From: Candidatus Baltobacteraceae bacterium
GTDB lineage: Bacteria; Vulcanimicrobiota; Vulcanimicrobiia; Vulcanimicrobiales; Vulcanimicrobiaceae
DNA length: 64,000 nt
NCBI GenBank assembly: GCA_036489885.1
Contig: DASXEW010000001.1
Location: 992,001-1,056,000, forward strand
Direction: 5' to 3'
Positions 1-8,556 of the stretch are shown piece by piece (within the stretch, counting starts at the first letter, position 1; each line of letters begins with the position of its first letter). The position numbers and the translations under genes were made by a program. The notes beneath the pieces are model-generated. The model searched no databases, was not told the DNA's origin, and worked only from the letters and a program-made list of their open reading frames with translations.

Positions 1-546
1 ACGTCTTGCACGGTCTCGAGCGCACTCGCCGTTTGGGTGTCCATCGCTTCTCCGCGCAGTTGGTATCCGCCGTAAATTTCATTCAGCGCTAGGCGCGCGT
101 GCAATTGCTCGCCGTCGTATTCGAAGACCGGTGCCGAAAAATACGGAATCTCGTCGTCTTCGTGTTCGCGGTGGCGGTCATACCAAAACAGGCGATATAA
201 ACGCTCGAGGTGTTGAGGCTGCCGCTGCAGCAACGCGTTATGGACGCTCTCGACGCTGATGACTCGGCTCTTACCACCGGAGACCGATTTGGAAATGCAC
301 GTCAACGCGACTGTCGAGTACAGGATAAAACATCGAACCGTCGAGCTTTTGCGCGACCGGGCGCGCGACAAGGTTTGCAAGCAGCCAATAGAGTTGCGCA
401 AGCTCTTCCCCCGTCGCCGCTTCGGCCGGGAGACGATCGACCACCGCGAACATCGGCGGCCCGTCGAGCCGACGGCGAACGTCGTACATCGTCTGCGCGG
501 TAACCGGACCAGATAATCTTCGGCGCGTACCGTATCGCGCGTCCAC
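1..546 (-). pseudogene. Decayed TauD/TfdA-family dioxygenase (runs off window start)
   Basis: Two reading frames together resemble one Fe(II)/2-oxoglutarate dioxygenase of the TauD/TfdA type. From about 546 down to 273 one frame reads a TauD-like N-terminal part (ELAQLYWLLANLVARPVAQK, then LDGSMFYPVLDS) and ends in a stop. From about 320 to base 1 the next frame reads the family's middle and C-terminal part (SGGKSRVISVESVHNALLQ, later RLALNEIYGGYQLRGEAMD) without a stop. Roughly 40 residues normally lying between the two parts, including the HxD iron-binding pair, cannot be found. A deletion with a frame change is the simplest reading. The 3' end lies outside the window. Confidence 0.7.
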
Positions 547-591
547 GCCCGTGGACCGGAAACGGTCTGGCCTAGGATTGCGTTCGTAACG

Positions 592-852
592 CTACCTCTT
601 GGCCCAGGCGATGCACCAGCCGTCCGGACTGATCGTGCCCGTTACGATGCTGCATCCCTTCGGCTTTCTAAAAAAGCGGCAGCCGGCGCACTTCTTGCCG
701 CCGGGACCCGGCGTGTCCTGATAGTGGAACTGCTTCTTGTTGTCGGCGGCTTCCGCGGGCTCCGCGATGAGGCTTATCATAGCCGCAGCCATGGGGACGC
801 CCGCAACCTTGCGGAGAAATTCGGGGCGGTCGAGCTTGTCCGTCTTCTTCAT
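592..852 (-). CDS. Small high-potential iron-sulfur protein (HiPIP)-like, exported
   Basis: 86 aa. Four cysteines, C55, C58, C67 and C80, have the Cys-x2-Cys...Cys...Cys order and the short aromatic, lysine-rich context of HiPIPs, which carry one [4Fe-4S] cluster and shuttle electrons in the periplasm. The start at 852 is preferred over the longer frame because GGAGGT lies about 7 bases upstream and an export-type segment follows at once (hydrophobic VAGVPMAAAMISLIAEP, residues 16-32). HiPIPs usually use a Tat signal with RR; here the corresponding stretch is DRPEFLRK, so one Arg is Pro. The spacing between Cys 2 and Cys 3 is tight for a classical HiPIP. Confidence 0.72.
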   Translation of the reverse strand: MKKTDKLDRPEFLRKVAGVPMAAAMISLIAEPAEAADNKKQFHYQDTPGPGGKKCAGCRFFRKPKGCSIVTGTISPDGWCIAWAKR

Positions 853-919
853 TGAACTACCTCCGATGGTGAAACATGCGCGCCCGTACGTACGAGCATG
901 ATACCATTCCCCCGCGCCA

Positions 920-1522
920 ATGACCAAAACCGAGCTTGCGGCAAGCCTACCTGCATCTCCAAACGCCGATTCCGTCGAAATCGGTCCGCGGATCTATGCG
1001 CTGCGCGTGTTCACGCCGGCCGAGGCGGCGATGATCGTTTCTCAGGCGATGCTCTCACCTAAATGGTTCCCGGCGGTCATCAACGCCTCGCTCGAGATCG
1101 ATCGGGACATTCGAAACGCCGAGATACTTTTTGAGGAAGTCCATGCGCTAAGCGCGACTTACCGTGAGCGGCTAGAGCAGATCACGCGCCCGCTTGCCGA
1201 CACGCTCGCACCCGGATCGACCTTGCAAGAAGTACAACTCGTGCGCTACGCCCCGGGCGGAAAGTATGTCGACCATCGCGATGGCCCGACGCCCGGCGCA
1301 CTACGCCGCGTGCTTTCCGTTGTCTGCTATCTCAACGATCGTTTCGCGGGCGGCGAGACGACCTTCAGCGAGCTGAACGTCAGCGTTTCTCCGCTCACCG
1401 GCACCGTGATCGTCTTCCCGCCGGAATATCTCCATCGCGCCGATCCGGTCCAAACCGGCAAAAAATACGTCATAACTGCCTGGTACCACGCATCTGAAAA
1501 TGCGACGTCGGTCGCCAGGTAA
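920..1522 (+). CDS. 2OG-Fe(II) oxygenase, prolyl 4-hydroxylase-like
   Basis: 200 aa. A double-stranded beta-helix fold is indicated from about residue 100: VRYAPGGKYVDHRDG supplies H119 and D121, YLHRADPV supplies H172, and TGKKYVITAWY supplies the Lys (181/182) that binds the 2-oxoglutarate carboxylate. GGETTFSE is typical of the P4H-like family. The enzyme probably hydroxylates a protein or small molecule with Fe(II), O2 and 2-oxoglutarate; the substrate cannot be told. The start overlaps no neighbour if the HiPIP-like gene starts at 852, and no strong ribosome site is visible. Confidence 0.85.
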   Translation: MTKTELAASLPASPNADSVEIGPRIYALRVFTPAEAAMIVSQAMLSPKWFPAVINASLEIDRDIRNAEILFEEVHALSATYRERLEQITRPLADTLAPGSTLQEVQLVRYAPGGKYVDHRDGPTPGALRRVLSVVCYLNDRFAGGETTFSELNVSVSPLTGTVIVFPPEYLHRADPVQTGKKYVITAWYHASENATSVAR

Positions 1523-1551
1523 TGTGATGCAGACTGCGTACAACCCGGCCA

Positions 1552-2043
1552 ATGCGAATTAAAGTCTTCGGCACGGGCCCGATCTACGATGCGACACTCG
1601 AGATCTGCGCGAAGCGCGGGCATCAGGTCGTTGACGAGCGCCCCTACGACCTGATCGTCCTCTCGAACGTTACGCGCATCCTCAAAGCGCCCGAGATTGC
1701 AGAGGCCGGACTCGGCGTTCTCTGTTTCCACCCGAGCTTGCTGCCGCGTCACCGTGGCGGCGACGCCGTGTACTGGACTCTCAAGATGGGCGACAAAGAG
1801 ACGGGCTCTACCTGGTTTTGGGTTGACGAAGGCATCGACACGGGCCCGCTCGCGATTCAGGGCTCGGTCCCGATTCCCGCCGAAACCAAGCCATCGACGC
1901 TTTATTACGAAACGCTCGTCCCGCTCGGTGCGAAGCTTTTTGACGAGCTGCTTGCGAAATTGGAAAAAGGCGAACGCCCAAGCAACGTCCAGGACGAATC
2001 CAAAGCTACGTACGAGCCGCTGCGTCCTAAGAAGCCGACGTAG
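1552..2043 (+). CDS. Formyltransferase-family protein, 10-formyl-THF hydrolase-like, shortened
   Basis: 163 aa. FHPSLLPRHRGGDAVYW and WVDEGIDTGPLAIQ are signature blocks of the formyltransferase fold, with H60 and D96 as the expected catalytic pair. The Asn of Fmt and PurN (NxHPS) is Cys58 here. Together with the C-terminal ATYEPLRPKK this makes the protein most like the hydrolase domain of 10-formyltetrahydrofolate dehydrogenase. It is about 40 residues shorter than that domain: the Rossmann part before the active site is compressed to about 55 residues. It lies 29 bases behind the 2OG oxygenase and may be co-transcribed. It could act on a formylated sugar nucleotide or folate. Confidence 0.78.
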   Translation: MRIKVFGTGPIYDATLEICAKRGHQVVDERPYDLIVLSNVTRILKAPEIAEAGLGVLCFHPSLLPRHRGGDAVYWTLKMGDKETGSTWFWVDEGIDTGPLAIQGSVPIPAETKPSTLYYETLVPLGAKLFDELLAKLEKGERPSNVQDESKATYEPLRPKKPT

Positions 2044-2044
2044 C

Positions 2045-2593
2045 CTAGAACCAGCCGTCCGCGACCTGTGCGAGCTGCGCGATCATCGGCTCACCGACGT
2101 CGCGCGGCACCGCCTTGGCGATGATACGCTCGAAGTCGACGCCCCGTTTTCGTTTGGCATCCAATAGACGCTGCAGCTCGCTTGGACCGATCTTCTCGAC
2201 GACGTGCGAGTTCACGTGGGCGCGTGCGTCGTCGACCATTTGACGTGCACGATCGCCGACGTTGGCTGCGCGCGTCGCCTCCGCGTGCGAACCGCCAAAG
2301 GACGGAACGAACGTGTCGAGCGGATCGAAGTCACCGTACGGCGCCGAGTTGCGGGCTTGATTGCGAATCGCGACGACGTCGCGCCGGAATTTCTCCATAG
2401 TAGCCAGCATCTCGCGCGCTTGCGTTCGCGGCAGGGTGCGCTCGATCGTCTTCTGATAGTCTCGGTCGGCTTTTTCTAAATCACGGACCGCCCGATCGAC
2501 TCGCGAGAGAACCTTCTCCGGCTCATCTCCAACAGGCAGACGCGCGTAGAGCAACGCAACGAGTGCGCGCGCAAGCTCACTCACCGTTCTCAT
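2045..2593 (-). CDS. Conserved hypothetical protein, helical
   Basis: 182 aa, not recognised. The ATG at 2593 overlaps the stop of the upstream MFS gene as ATGA, so translation is probably coupled; the longer open frame upstream is a shadow of the transporter. The sequence is highly charged and predicted helical, with heptad-like stretches around residues 20-80 and a C-terminal part containing AKRKRGVDFERIIAKAVPRD. There is no signal peptide or membrane segment. It ends two bases from the end of the converging formyltransferase gene. It is the last gene of a four-gene overlapping minus-strand run. Confidence 0.6.
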   Translation of the reverse strand: MRTVSELARALVALLYARLPVGDEPEKVLSRVDRAVRDLEKADRDYQKTIERTLPRTQAREMLATMEKFRRDVVAIRNQARNSAPYGDFDPLDTFVPSFGGSHAEATRAANVGDRARQMVDDARAHVNSHVVEKIGPSELQRLLDAKRKRGVDFERIIAKAVPRDVGEPMIAQLAQVADGWF

Positions 2594-3735
2594 GCGAGGC
2601 GCGTCCGGGCTGAGATAGCACCGCACGCCATCAATAAGGCTGACAAAAAGAGCACGCTTGATGCTACGACGAGTGCCGTCGTGTAGCTTCCCGAATCGGC
2701 GATTAGGATACCCGCAACCGCCGGACCGAGTATTTGACCGACGCCGAACCCGGCCGTCAATCGTCCGATCGCGATGTGGCTCTGGTGCGGCTGCAATGCC
2801 CGCGCAAGCCCCGTCGTGAGGGCTACAACCCCCAGAAAGGTCCCGCCGAGCGTCGCCGCCGCAACAATGACGCCGAAGGCGTTCGGCGCGCCGACCGGCG
2901 CGATCGCGCCGATTGCCATAACGAGGAGCGCGAGCACGAGTGCGACGTCGCGCCCGAATGCGATACCGAGCCGATTCCAAATGATCGTCGAGGGGATCGC
3001 GACGAGACCGACCACGATCCAACTCGCAGATGCAAATCCGGCGATAGACGGGGACGACGCAATCATCGCCACCATGAACGTCGCCGGGATGACATAGCCC
3101 ATGCCTTGAGCGCTATACGCGGCAAACAGCCAAGCGAACAAGCGGGGATCGAGATTCGAGCCTTCTTGTTCATCCGAGGCAATCTCCGCATTTGCCGAAT
3201 CCGTCAGCCACGGCATCGTCACGCAACATATCGCGAAAGAGATAAGGGCGAGTCCGAGCCAACCAGCACGCCAGCCTCCCCACGCGCCGAGCGGCGGAAC
3301 TGCGATAGCGGTCAGCGCAATCCCGGCACCGACGCCACCGTAAAAGATTGCGATCCAATCGGGTCGTCCTTCGCGCGCGGCGCGATCCAGCAGAATGCTC
3401 GAGCCGAGAACGAACGCAAAGCCGCTCGCAACGCCGGTGATGAATCGAATCACGGTCCACGCCGCCTGTGGCGTAACGGCGACGAGCGCCGTCGTCACGA
3501 TGACAACCGCGATTGCCCACCATGCGGCTTGCAATCGGCGCGCGCGAAAGCGCGCACCACTGGCGAAAATCGCGCCGACCAAATAGCCGGCAAGGTTTGA
3601 CGACGCGATCAAGCCGGCCATCTGATATGAAAGCCCTGCACCGTGTTCCATCAGAGGCAAAAGCGGCGTGTACGCGAATCGTCCGACGCCCATTGCGACG
3701 ATCATGAGGACGACGGCTGCGCAAAGAAAGCGCAC
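2590..3735 (-). CDS. MFS transporter, YbfB/YjiJ family
   Basis: 381 aa with about 12 hydrophobic segments. The N-terminal motif GVGRFAYTPLLPLM is characteristic of the YbfB/YjiJ branch of the major facilitator superfamily, whose substrates are mostly unknown. The first half resembles MFS domain 1 (LAGYLVGAIFA), and the second half contains a typical inter-domain acidic loop around residue 185 (ANAEIASDEQEG). The start is GTG at 3735, sharing one base with the TAG stop of the upstream gene. Its stop overlaps the next gene as ATGA. Transcription probably begins at the permease near 5.6 kb. Confidence 0.85.
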   Translation of the reverse strand: MRFLCAAVVLMIVAMGVGRFAYTPLLPLMEHGAGLSYQMAGLIASSNLAGYLVGAIFASGARFRARRLQAAWWAIAVVIVTTALVAVTPQAAWTVIRFITGVASGFAFVLGSSILLDRAAREGRPDWIAIFYGGVGAGIALTAIAVPPLGAWGGWRAGWLGLALISFAICCVTMPWLTDSANAEIASDEQEGSNLDPRLFAWLFAAYSAQGMGYVIPATFMVAMIASSPSIAGFASASWIVVGLVAIPSTIIWNRLGIAFGRDVALVLALLVMAIGAIAPVGAPNAFGVIVAAATLGGTFLGVVALTTGLARALQPHQSHIAIGRLTAGFGVGQILGPAVAGILIADSGSYTTALVVASSVLFLSALLMACGAISARTRLA

Positions 3736-4517
3736 TATATTTTGGCCGTACCGATCGTCCCTTCGCGGACCGCGGCCGTACCCTCGGCGACGGATCCGAA
3801 GCGCTCAAAGTGGTCGAAGAGCGCAGTGAACGTTCCTGTCCCGTGCAGCAGCATTATGCGCCCTTGATACGATTCATCGATGCGAACGACGTACCAGAGA
3901 TTCGCAAGCGGCGAGCCGGTCGTCTCAGTGACCGTCCCCGCCGTCGCATACTTCGACGGCAACACATACGGAGAATACGTGATTTTGACGACGCGCCCGT
4001 CAGCCGGCGCGATCCACATCGTCCCTGCGCCATGTTGATCGTCGTGTTTTGCGCTCTCGAATTTGACCGCCACCGTCCCGCTCTCGCAATCAGTGCACGG
4101 CGAGACGACTGCAAACGAATAGTCCGGCGCAAACCTGCGGTCGTAGGGCTCTTTGAAAAACACTTTGCCGGACGACCAGCCTTCGGAGGCTTGTTCGTCG
4201 CGATCGCTCAGCTGTGCGGCGGAAAACTCCTTGCCGTCTTCGATAACGGCGTAATAATGGAGCTGGGCGAAGGCCCCATCCTTGAAGAGGATCGCGCTGT
4301 CGCTTCGTTCCGTATGTTTCACGATGCCGGCATCAATCAGCGTCGAAAAATGGCGCTGCATTCCAACCACGCCGTGAACGTTCGCTTCGTAGGAAGCGAT
4401 AACGCGCTGCACGATCTCGGGAGGCTTGGGACTTGCCTCATCGGCTCGTGCAACGCACGTTAAGTAAAACGTCGACGCAAACATCACAACGATGCGCGAG
4501 AGGATCGTGGCCGCCAC
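3735..4517 (-). CDS. Secreted protein of unknown function
   Basis: 260 aa, family not recognised. Residues 1-25 form a Sec-type signal peptide (hydrophobic core VVMFASTFYLTC, likely cleavage after ARA). The mature part looks mostly beta-strand and contains a single CxxC-like pair (SPCTDCESG, near residue 142). The general pattern recalls periplasmic outer-membrane-lipoprotein-sorting-like folds, but I cannot assign it. The GTG start shares one base with the stop of the AI-2E-type permease, and the stop shares one base with the MFS start, so all three are likely translated from one message. Confidence 0.6.
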   Translation of the reverse strand: MAATILSRIVVMFASTFYLTCVARADEASPKPPEIVQRVIASYEANVHGVVGMQRHFSTLIDAGIVKHTERSDSAILFKDGAFAQLHYYAVIEDGKEFSAAQLSDRDEQASEGWSSGKVFFKEPYDRRFAPDYSFAVVSPCTDCESGTVAVKFESAKHDDQHGAGTMWIAPADGRVVKITYSPYVLPSKYATAGTVTETTGSPLANLWYVVRIDESYQGRIMLLHGTGTFTALFDHFERFGSVAEGTAAVREGTIGTAKI

Positions 4518-5617
4518 TACCCCGGCGCTTCTTGACGAAGCGCCATCTCGCCCTGCCGCAGCAAGTTAAGCGTGCGCCGATCTCCATACAGATCGGCCAA
4601 TACGACTCTTATCGCAGCCGCAGTCGGAATAGCGAGCAGTACGCCGACGAAACCAAATAAGACGCCGCCGGCAAGAAATGAAAAGATAATGACCGGCGGC
4701 GGTAACATGACGTAGCGGCCCAGGACGATCGGTCCGATCAAGTTGTCGATCGACAGCCGCAACGCAGCTGCGAACACGCCGAACCCGAACAGGAGCGCCG
4801 GCGTCGCGTGTTCTGCCACGACGAAGCCGAGCAAAATCAATGCGAGCGCCGGCCCAACCATAGGAATCGACTCGAGCAGACCGACGGCGATCGCCAGCAA
4901 TATCGCATGAGGCAAATGCAAGATGAGTCCGGTCACGAGTCCCGTTGCAATCATCGCGTAGGCGACGATCACGATGAGGCCGCGCACGTAATAGTAGACG
5001 ACGGGCTCGACCTCTGCAGCCAAGACGCGCGCGCGTCGCCGATGCTTTGGTGGAACCAGCCACAGGACTCCACGCGCCAGCTCCGGGCCTTGGAACAGAA
5101 AATAGCCTAGCAGCGCGATGGTGAGGAAGAATCCGACGAGACCCGAGATTGATTCAATCCCTGCGAAAATCAACTTCGCCGGGTCACGCACCAGCGTTTC
5201 GAATTCGCGGACGGCGCTCTGCGAAAGGGTCCTTGCGTAGAATGTTTGACCGAGTGCATGCAGCTGTGGCCCGCGGAACGCCACGGTCAGCAAGTGTTCG
5301 GTGATCTGCGGCGCCCGACTCACGACACTCGAGATCTCCGGAATCAAATAGAGCGCCGTGCCGGTTCCGGCGAGCGCGATAAGGACGAAGTAGCCAAGAT
5401 AGACGATGAGCGCGGCTGCCCAGTGCGGCCACCCCGCCTGCTTTTGTAGGCGCCGTACGAGCGGAGCCGCGAGAAACGCCAGCGCCGCGGCAACGCCGAA
5501 CGGCAGAATTACGAGGCGTAGCAGATAAAAAGCGAACGCTAGGATCAGGACGACGGTCACAGCGGCAGCTACGGTCATCCAGCGGCGTTGCTCGCGCAGC
5601 GACGGTGATTGGGGCAT
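4517..5617 (-). CDS. AI-2E family transporter (PerM/TqsA-like permease)
   Basis: 366 aa from the ATG at 5617, preceded by GAGGT about 6 bases upstream; an in-frame TTG lies at 5635. About eight membrane segments occur in the family arrangement: paired N-terminal helices, a long soluble loop (about residues 70-140), then GLLESIPMVGPALALIL and RLSIDNLIGPIVLGRYVMLP, the conserved C-terminal blocks of the PF01594 family. Known members export autoinducer-2 or act as Na+/H+ antiporters, so the substrate here is open. It is the first gene of an overlapping minus-strand run and is divergent from the SDR gene at 5707. Confidence 0.88.
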   Translation of the reverse strand: MPQSPSLREQRRWMTVAAAVTVVLILAFAFYLLRLVILPFGVAAALAFLAAPLVRRLQKQAGWPHWAAALIVYLGYFVLIALAGTGTALYLIPEISSVVSRAPQITEHLLTVAFRGPQLHALGQTFYARTLSQSAVREFETLVRDPAKLIFAGIESISGLVGFFLTIALLGYFLFQGPELARGVLWLVPPKHRRRARVLAAEVEPVVYYYVRGLIVIVAYAMIATGLVTGLILHLPHAILLAIAVGLLESIPMVGPALALILLGFVVAEHATPALLFGFGVFAAALRLSIDNLIGPIVLGRYVMLPPPVIIFSFLAGGVLFGFVGVLLAIPTAAAIRVVLADLYGDRRTLNLLRQGEMALRQEAPG

Positions 5618-5706
5618 CGAAGACCTCATCCCCAAATAGCCGCTCCGTGGCTCGCCCCAAGTCCATTCGGGAGGGCCGCGCCTTCGACGCCGGATAACTG
5701 CGCGCC

Positions 5707-6507
5707 ATGGACTCCCGTGGCTCGGAACGCGTCGCGATCATAGCTGGCGCCTCCGGCGCAATCGGCTCCGCCACGGTGCGAGCCCTCATCAATCAAAAGG
5801 TCAACGTCGTCTTGGCAGCACTTCCCGATCCCGCATTGGACGTATTGGCACACAAAGCCCAAGAGCAGGGCGTGCGCGCTCTCATCGTCCCAACCGATAT
5901 CACGCGCCGCGACCAAATCGACGTGCTCGTCGCCAAGACGCTCGTCGAGTTCGGACGCATCGACATCCTCATCAACGCTGCGGGAATCGGCTCGAGTCCG
6001 TCGATCTGCGATTCGAGCGACAACGATCTCGAAAGAGTCCTAGCGGTCAATTTGCTCGGACCGGCGCGGCTCATGCACGCCGTGTTGCCGGTTATGAAAG
6101 CGCAGGGACGTGGATCGATCGTCAACATCGGATCGCTTGCCGGCGAGGCCGGCATCATGGGCATCTACTCGGGATCGAAGTTCGGCTTGCGCGGTCTTAC
6201 CGATAGCGTTCGGCGTGAAGTGCGCAGCTGCGGAATCGATGTCACCTTGATCCAGCCCGGCTTCGTCCGCAGTCCGATGAATCCGGCGCATGGCAACAAT
6301 CTGCCGGGACCGGAAATCGTTGCGGATGCAATCGTTGCAGCGTTGCGCCGGCCAAAGCGCAAACGCATCGTTCCGGCGTTTTACCGGATCCCCGCGTTTA
6401 TCGTCGGAGCATTTCCGGCGCTAGCCGACGCCGTATTCTGCGATGCGCGAATTCAAGAGCGGATCAACCGCGACGCACGCGCTGAGCGTGGTTCGACACG
6501 TAGCTGA
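5707..6507 (+). CDS. Short-chain dehydrogenase/reductase
   Basis: 266 aa. Classical SDR: the nucleotide-binding GASGAIGSA motif lies at about residues 15-23, NAAGIG replaces the usual NNAG, the catalytic Ser is in NIGSLAGEAG, and the YSGSK catalytic Tyr/Lys pair follows. It reduces or oxidises a carbonyl or alcohol with NAD(P)H. It opens a four-gene plus-strand run with an acyltransferase, a second SDR and an acyl-CoA dehydrogenase, so a fatty-acyl or lipid-linked substrate is likely. Its stop overlaps the next start as TGATG. Confidence 0.88.
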   Translation: MDSRGSERVAIIAGASGAIGSATVRALINQKVNVVLAALPDPALDVLAHKAQEQGVRALIVPTDITRRDQIDVLVAKTLVEFGRIDILINAAGIGSSPSICDSSDNDLERVLAVNLLGPARLMHAVLPVMKAQGRGSIVNIGSLAGEAGIMGIYSGSKFGLRGLTDSVRREVRSCGIDVTLIQPGFVRSPMNPAHGNNLPGPEIVADAIVAALRRPKRKRIVPAFYRIPAFIVGAFPALADAVFCDARIQERINRDARAERGSTRS

Positions 6508-7697
6508 TGTCCGATCCGCAGTCCGCTCTTCGTGTAGCACCACTCCCACTCCAGCCGTTACGGTGGGGATCGGTACTCTTCGGCTCCATCTACTATCGCT
6601 TTCCCTACCGCATCCGCGGCTGGGGACGATTCCCACGCAAACGCGGACCGACACTTCTGATCGCAAACCATCAGCACGAGGTCGAATCCGCCGTGCTGAT
6701 CTCGGATCTTACGATTGCGACGTTCTCGTGGCGCTGGCCGATTTTCACCGTGTCGTCGCGGCGGATGTGGGAGCCGGGTTTCTTCGCTGAACGCATCCCC
6801 CGGCTGAGTTCCGTGCTGCGCATGCTAAACTTCGGCTGGCTTTTCTCCTCGATCGGCTTACAACCGATCGAAAACGAACTGAACGAGCGCCCCTTCGTGA
6901 GCGTCGCGTACGTGCTGCAAGGTCTGCACGGTGATCTCGACGCGGAGGTCGTGTTCACCGAAAAAGCCCGAGCACGGCTACCCGGAACGGTGACGCGCAT
7001 CGGCGACTTGCTGCGCGCCGAGCATTTCGCGGCCGGCCGTTCGCGCGTCAGGCTCATGGAAGTCTTGGAACCCTATCGCAAAGAGATCCTCCAGTTTACG
7101 CGCGCGCAACTCGAGGAAGATTTACAGCATTTCGAAAATCTGCAGCGCTCCGGCTCGACAATCTTCCTTGCACCCGAAGGCGATTATTCCGGCGACGGAA
7201 AGATGCAGCGCTTGCGCGGTTCGCTCCCGCGCCTCGCGCCCCTCGCGCAAATCTGGCTCGCAGGAATTAGCTACGATCCGCTGGTCGGCCGCAGGCTTTC
7301 GATGCTGTATCGCGTGGGAAAGGCGGAGCCCGACGTCCCACTCGATCTGCAGATTAAGCGTATCCGTCCGGTCACGACCAGTGCGTTGCTCGGCGCGTGG
7401 CTGCACGAACGTGGTGACCAAACATTCACTGCGCCCGAGGCGCACCATGCAATCGAAGCCGCACTCGCCACGCTTCCGAGGGTGCTTTTCGTCGAGCCCG
7501 AGTTGCGCAGCGATCCCAATCGGTTGACCCTGCGTGCGCTGCAGGGTCTTCTTCAGCTTGACATCGCCGAGTTAGACGGGGTGACGTATCGTCTCAAGCC
7601 GCAGCGCGCTCACCCGGAATTTCCGCGCACTATCGACATCATCGAGTACCTCTACAATTTTCATCGCGAGACGCTCGACGGCGCAAACGCAACATGA
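6507..7697 (+). CDS. PlsC-like acyltransferase family protein
   Basis: 396 aa. NHQHEVES (near residue 53) matches acyltransferase block I (HX4D) with Glu in place of Asp, and FLAPEGDYSGDGKMQRLRGS (near residue 220) corresponds to the substrate-binding FPEGTRS block. The gap between the two blocks is longer than in PlsC, with an inserted helical stretch (QFTRAQLEEDLQHFENLQ). This points to a divergent 1-acylglycerol-phosphate acyltransferase-like enzyme. It is coupled to both flanking SDR genes (TGATG upstream, ATGA downstream). The last 100 residues have no motif I know. Confidence 0.72.
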   Translation: MSDPQSALRVAPLPLQPLRWGSVLFGSIYYRFPYRIRGWGRFPRKRGPTLLIANHQHEVESAVLISDLTIATFSWRWPIFTVSSRRMWEPGFFAERIPRLSSVLRMLNFGWLFSSIGLQPIENELNERPFVSVAYVLQGLHGDLDAEVVFTEKARARLPGTVTRIGDLLRAEHFAAGRSRVRLMEVLEPYRKEILQFTRAQLEEDLQHFENLQRSGSTIFLAPEGDYSGDGKMQRLRGSLPRLAPLAQIWLAGISYDPLVGRRLSMLYRVGKAEPDVPLDLQIKRIRPVTTSALLGAWLHERGDQTFTAPEAHHAIEAALATLPRVLFVEPELRSDPNRLTLRALQGLLQLDIAELDGVTYRLKPQRAHPEFPRTIDIIEYLYNFHRETLDGANAT

Positions 7698-8536
7698 ACG
7701 TTACGCAGGCGATCGTCGTAACGGGTGCGTCGACGGGGATCGGCGCAGCGGCCGCGCTCGAGCTGGCGCAAATGGGCAACGTCATCTTTGCGGGCGTACG
7801 CAATGATGCCGACGGCGCACGACTGCTGCGCGCGCATTCCAATCTTCGTCCCGTGCGCCTCGACGTCACCGAGCCCACATCAATTGCGGCCGCAGCGCAA
7901 ATCGTTCGCGCCGCAGGCTTTCGGCTTGTGGGTCTGATCAACAACGCGGGGATCGTCGTTGCCGGACCGCTCGAACACGTCTCGGAGGCCGAGCTGCGTT
8001 CGCAATTCGACGTCAACGTTCTGGGACAAATCGCCGTAACACAAGCATTCTTACCGCAGCTGCGCGAGAGCCGCGGCCGCATCATCTTCGTCGGTTCGGT
8101 CTCAGGGCGCATTTCAATGCCATACATTGCACCCTACAGTGCATCGAAATTCGCTCTACGCGCGCTGGTTGACGGGCTGCGGTTCGAGCTTGCACCCGAC
8201 GGCATCTTAGTCGCCCTTATCGAGCCCGGATCCGTGAAGACGCCCATCTGGCGCAAAGGCCGCGAACAATATGAAGGACGATGGGATACGCTGCCCGCGC
8301 GCTATGTGCTCGCGATGCAAGCCGTGCGGGCTCAATCCGAACGCGAGGAACGTATGGGGATTCCGACCGGCCGAGTTACGCGCGCAATCGTCGACGCGCT
8401 TTTCGCGCGCAAGCCGCGGACGCACTATCTCATCGGCGCCTCGGCGCGTTTGGGAGGGACGATCGTCCCGCTGCTGCCCGCGCGCTTTCGCGACATGATC
8501 TTTCGCAAGGCGATGCGACTCGGAGGCCGCAAATAA
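7694..8536 (+). CDS. Short-chain dehydrogenase/reductase (second in cluster)
   Basis: 280 aa. TGASTGIGAA (residues 10-19) binds the cofactor, NNAG is intact, GSVSGRISMP carries the catalytic Ser and YSASK the Tyr/Lys. The family pattern LRFELAPDGILVALIEPGSV and the basic, hydrophobic C-terminal tail (PLLPARFRDMIFRKAMRL) are seen in SDRs that act on lipids or retinol-like substrates. It is not a recent duplicate of the SDR at 5707. Its start overlaps the acyltransferase stop by four bases. Confidence 0.88.
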   Translation: MNVTQAIVVTGASTGIGAAAALELAQMGNVIFAGVRNDADGARLLRAHSNLRPVRLDVTEPTSIAAAAQIVRAAGFRLVGLINNAGIVVAGPLEHVSEAELRSQFDVNVLGQIAVTQAFLPQLRESRGRIIFVGSVSGRISMPYIAPYSASKFALRALVDGLRFELAPDGILVALIEPGSVKTPIWRKGREQYEGRWDTLPARYVLAMQAVRAQSEREERMGIPTGRVTRAIVDALFARKPRTHYLIGASARLGGTIVPLLPARFRDMIFRKAMRLGGRK

Positions 8537-8556
8537 GCAACGTGACGACAACGATT

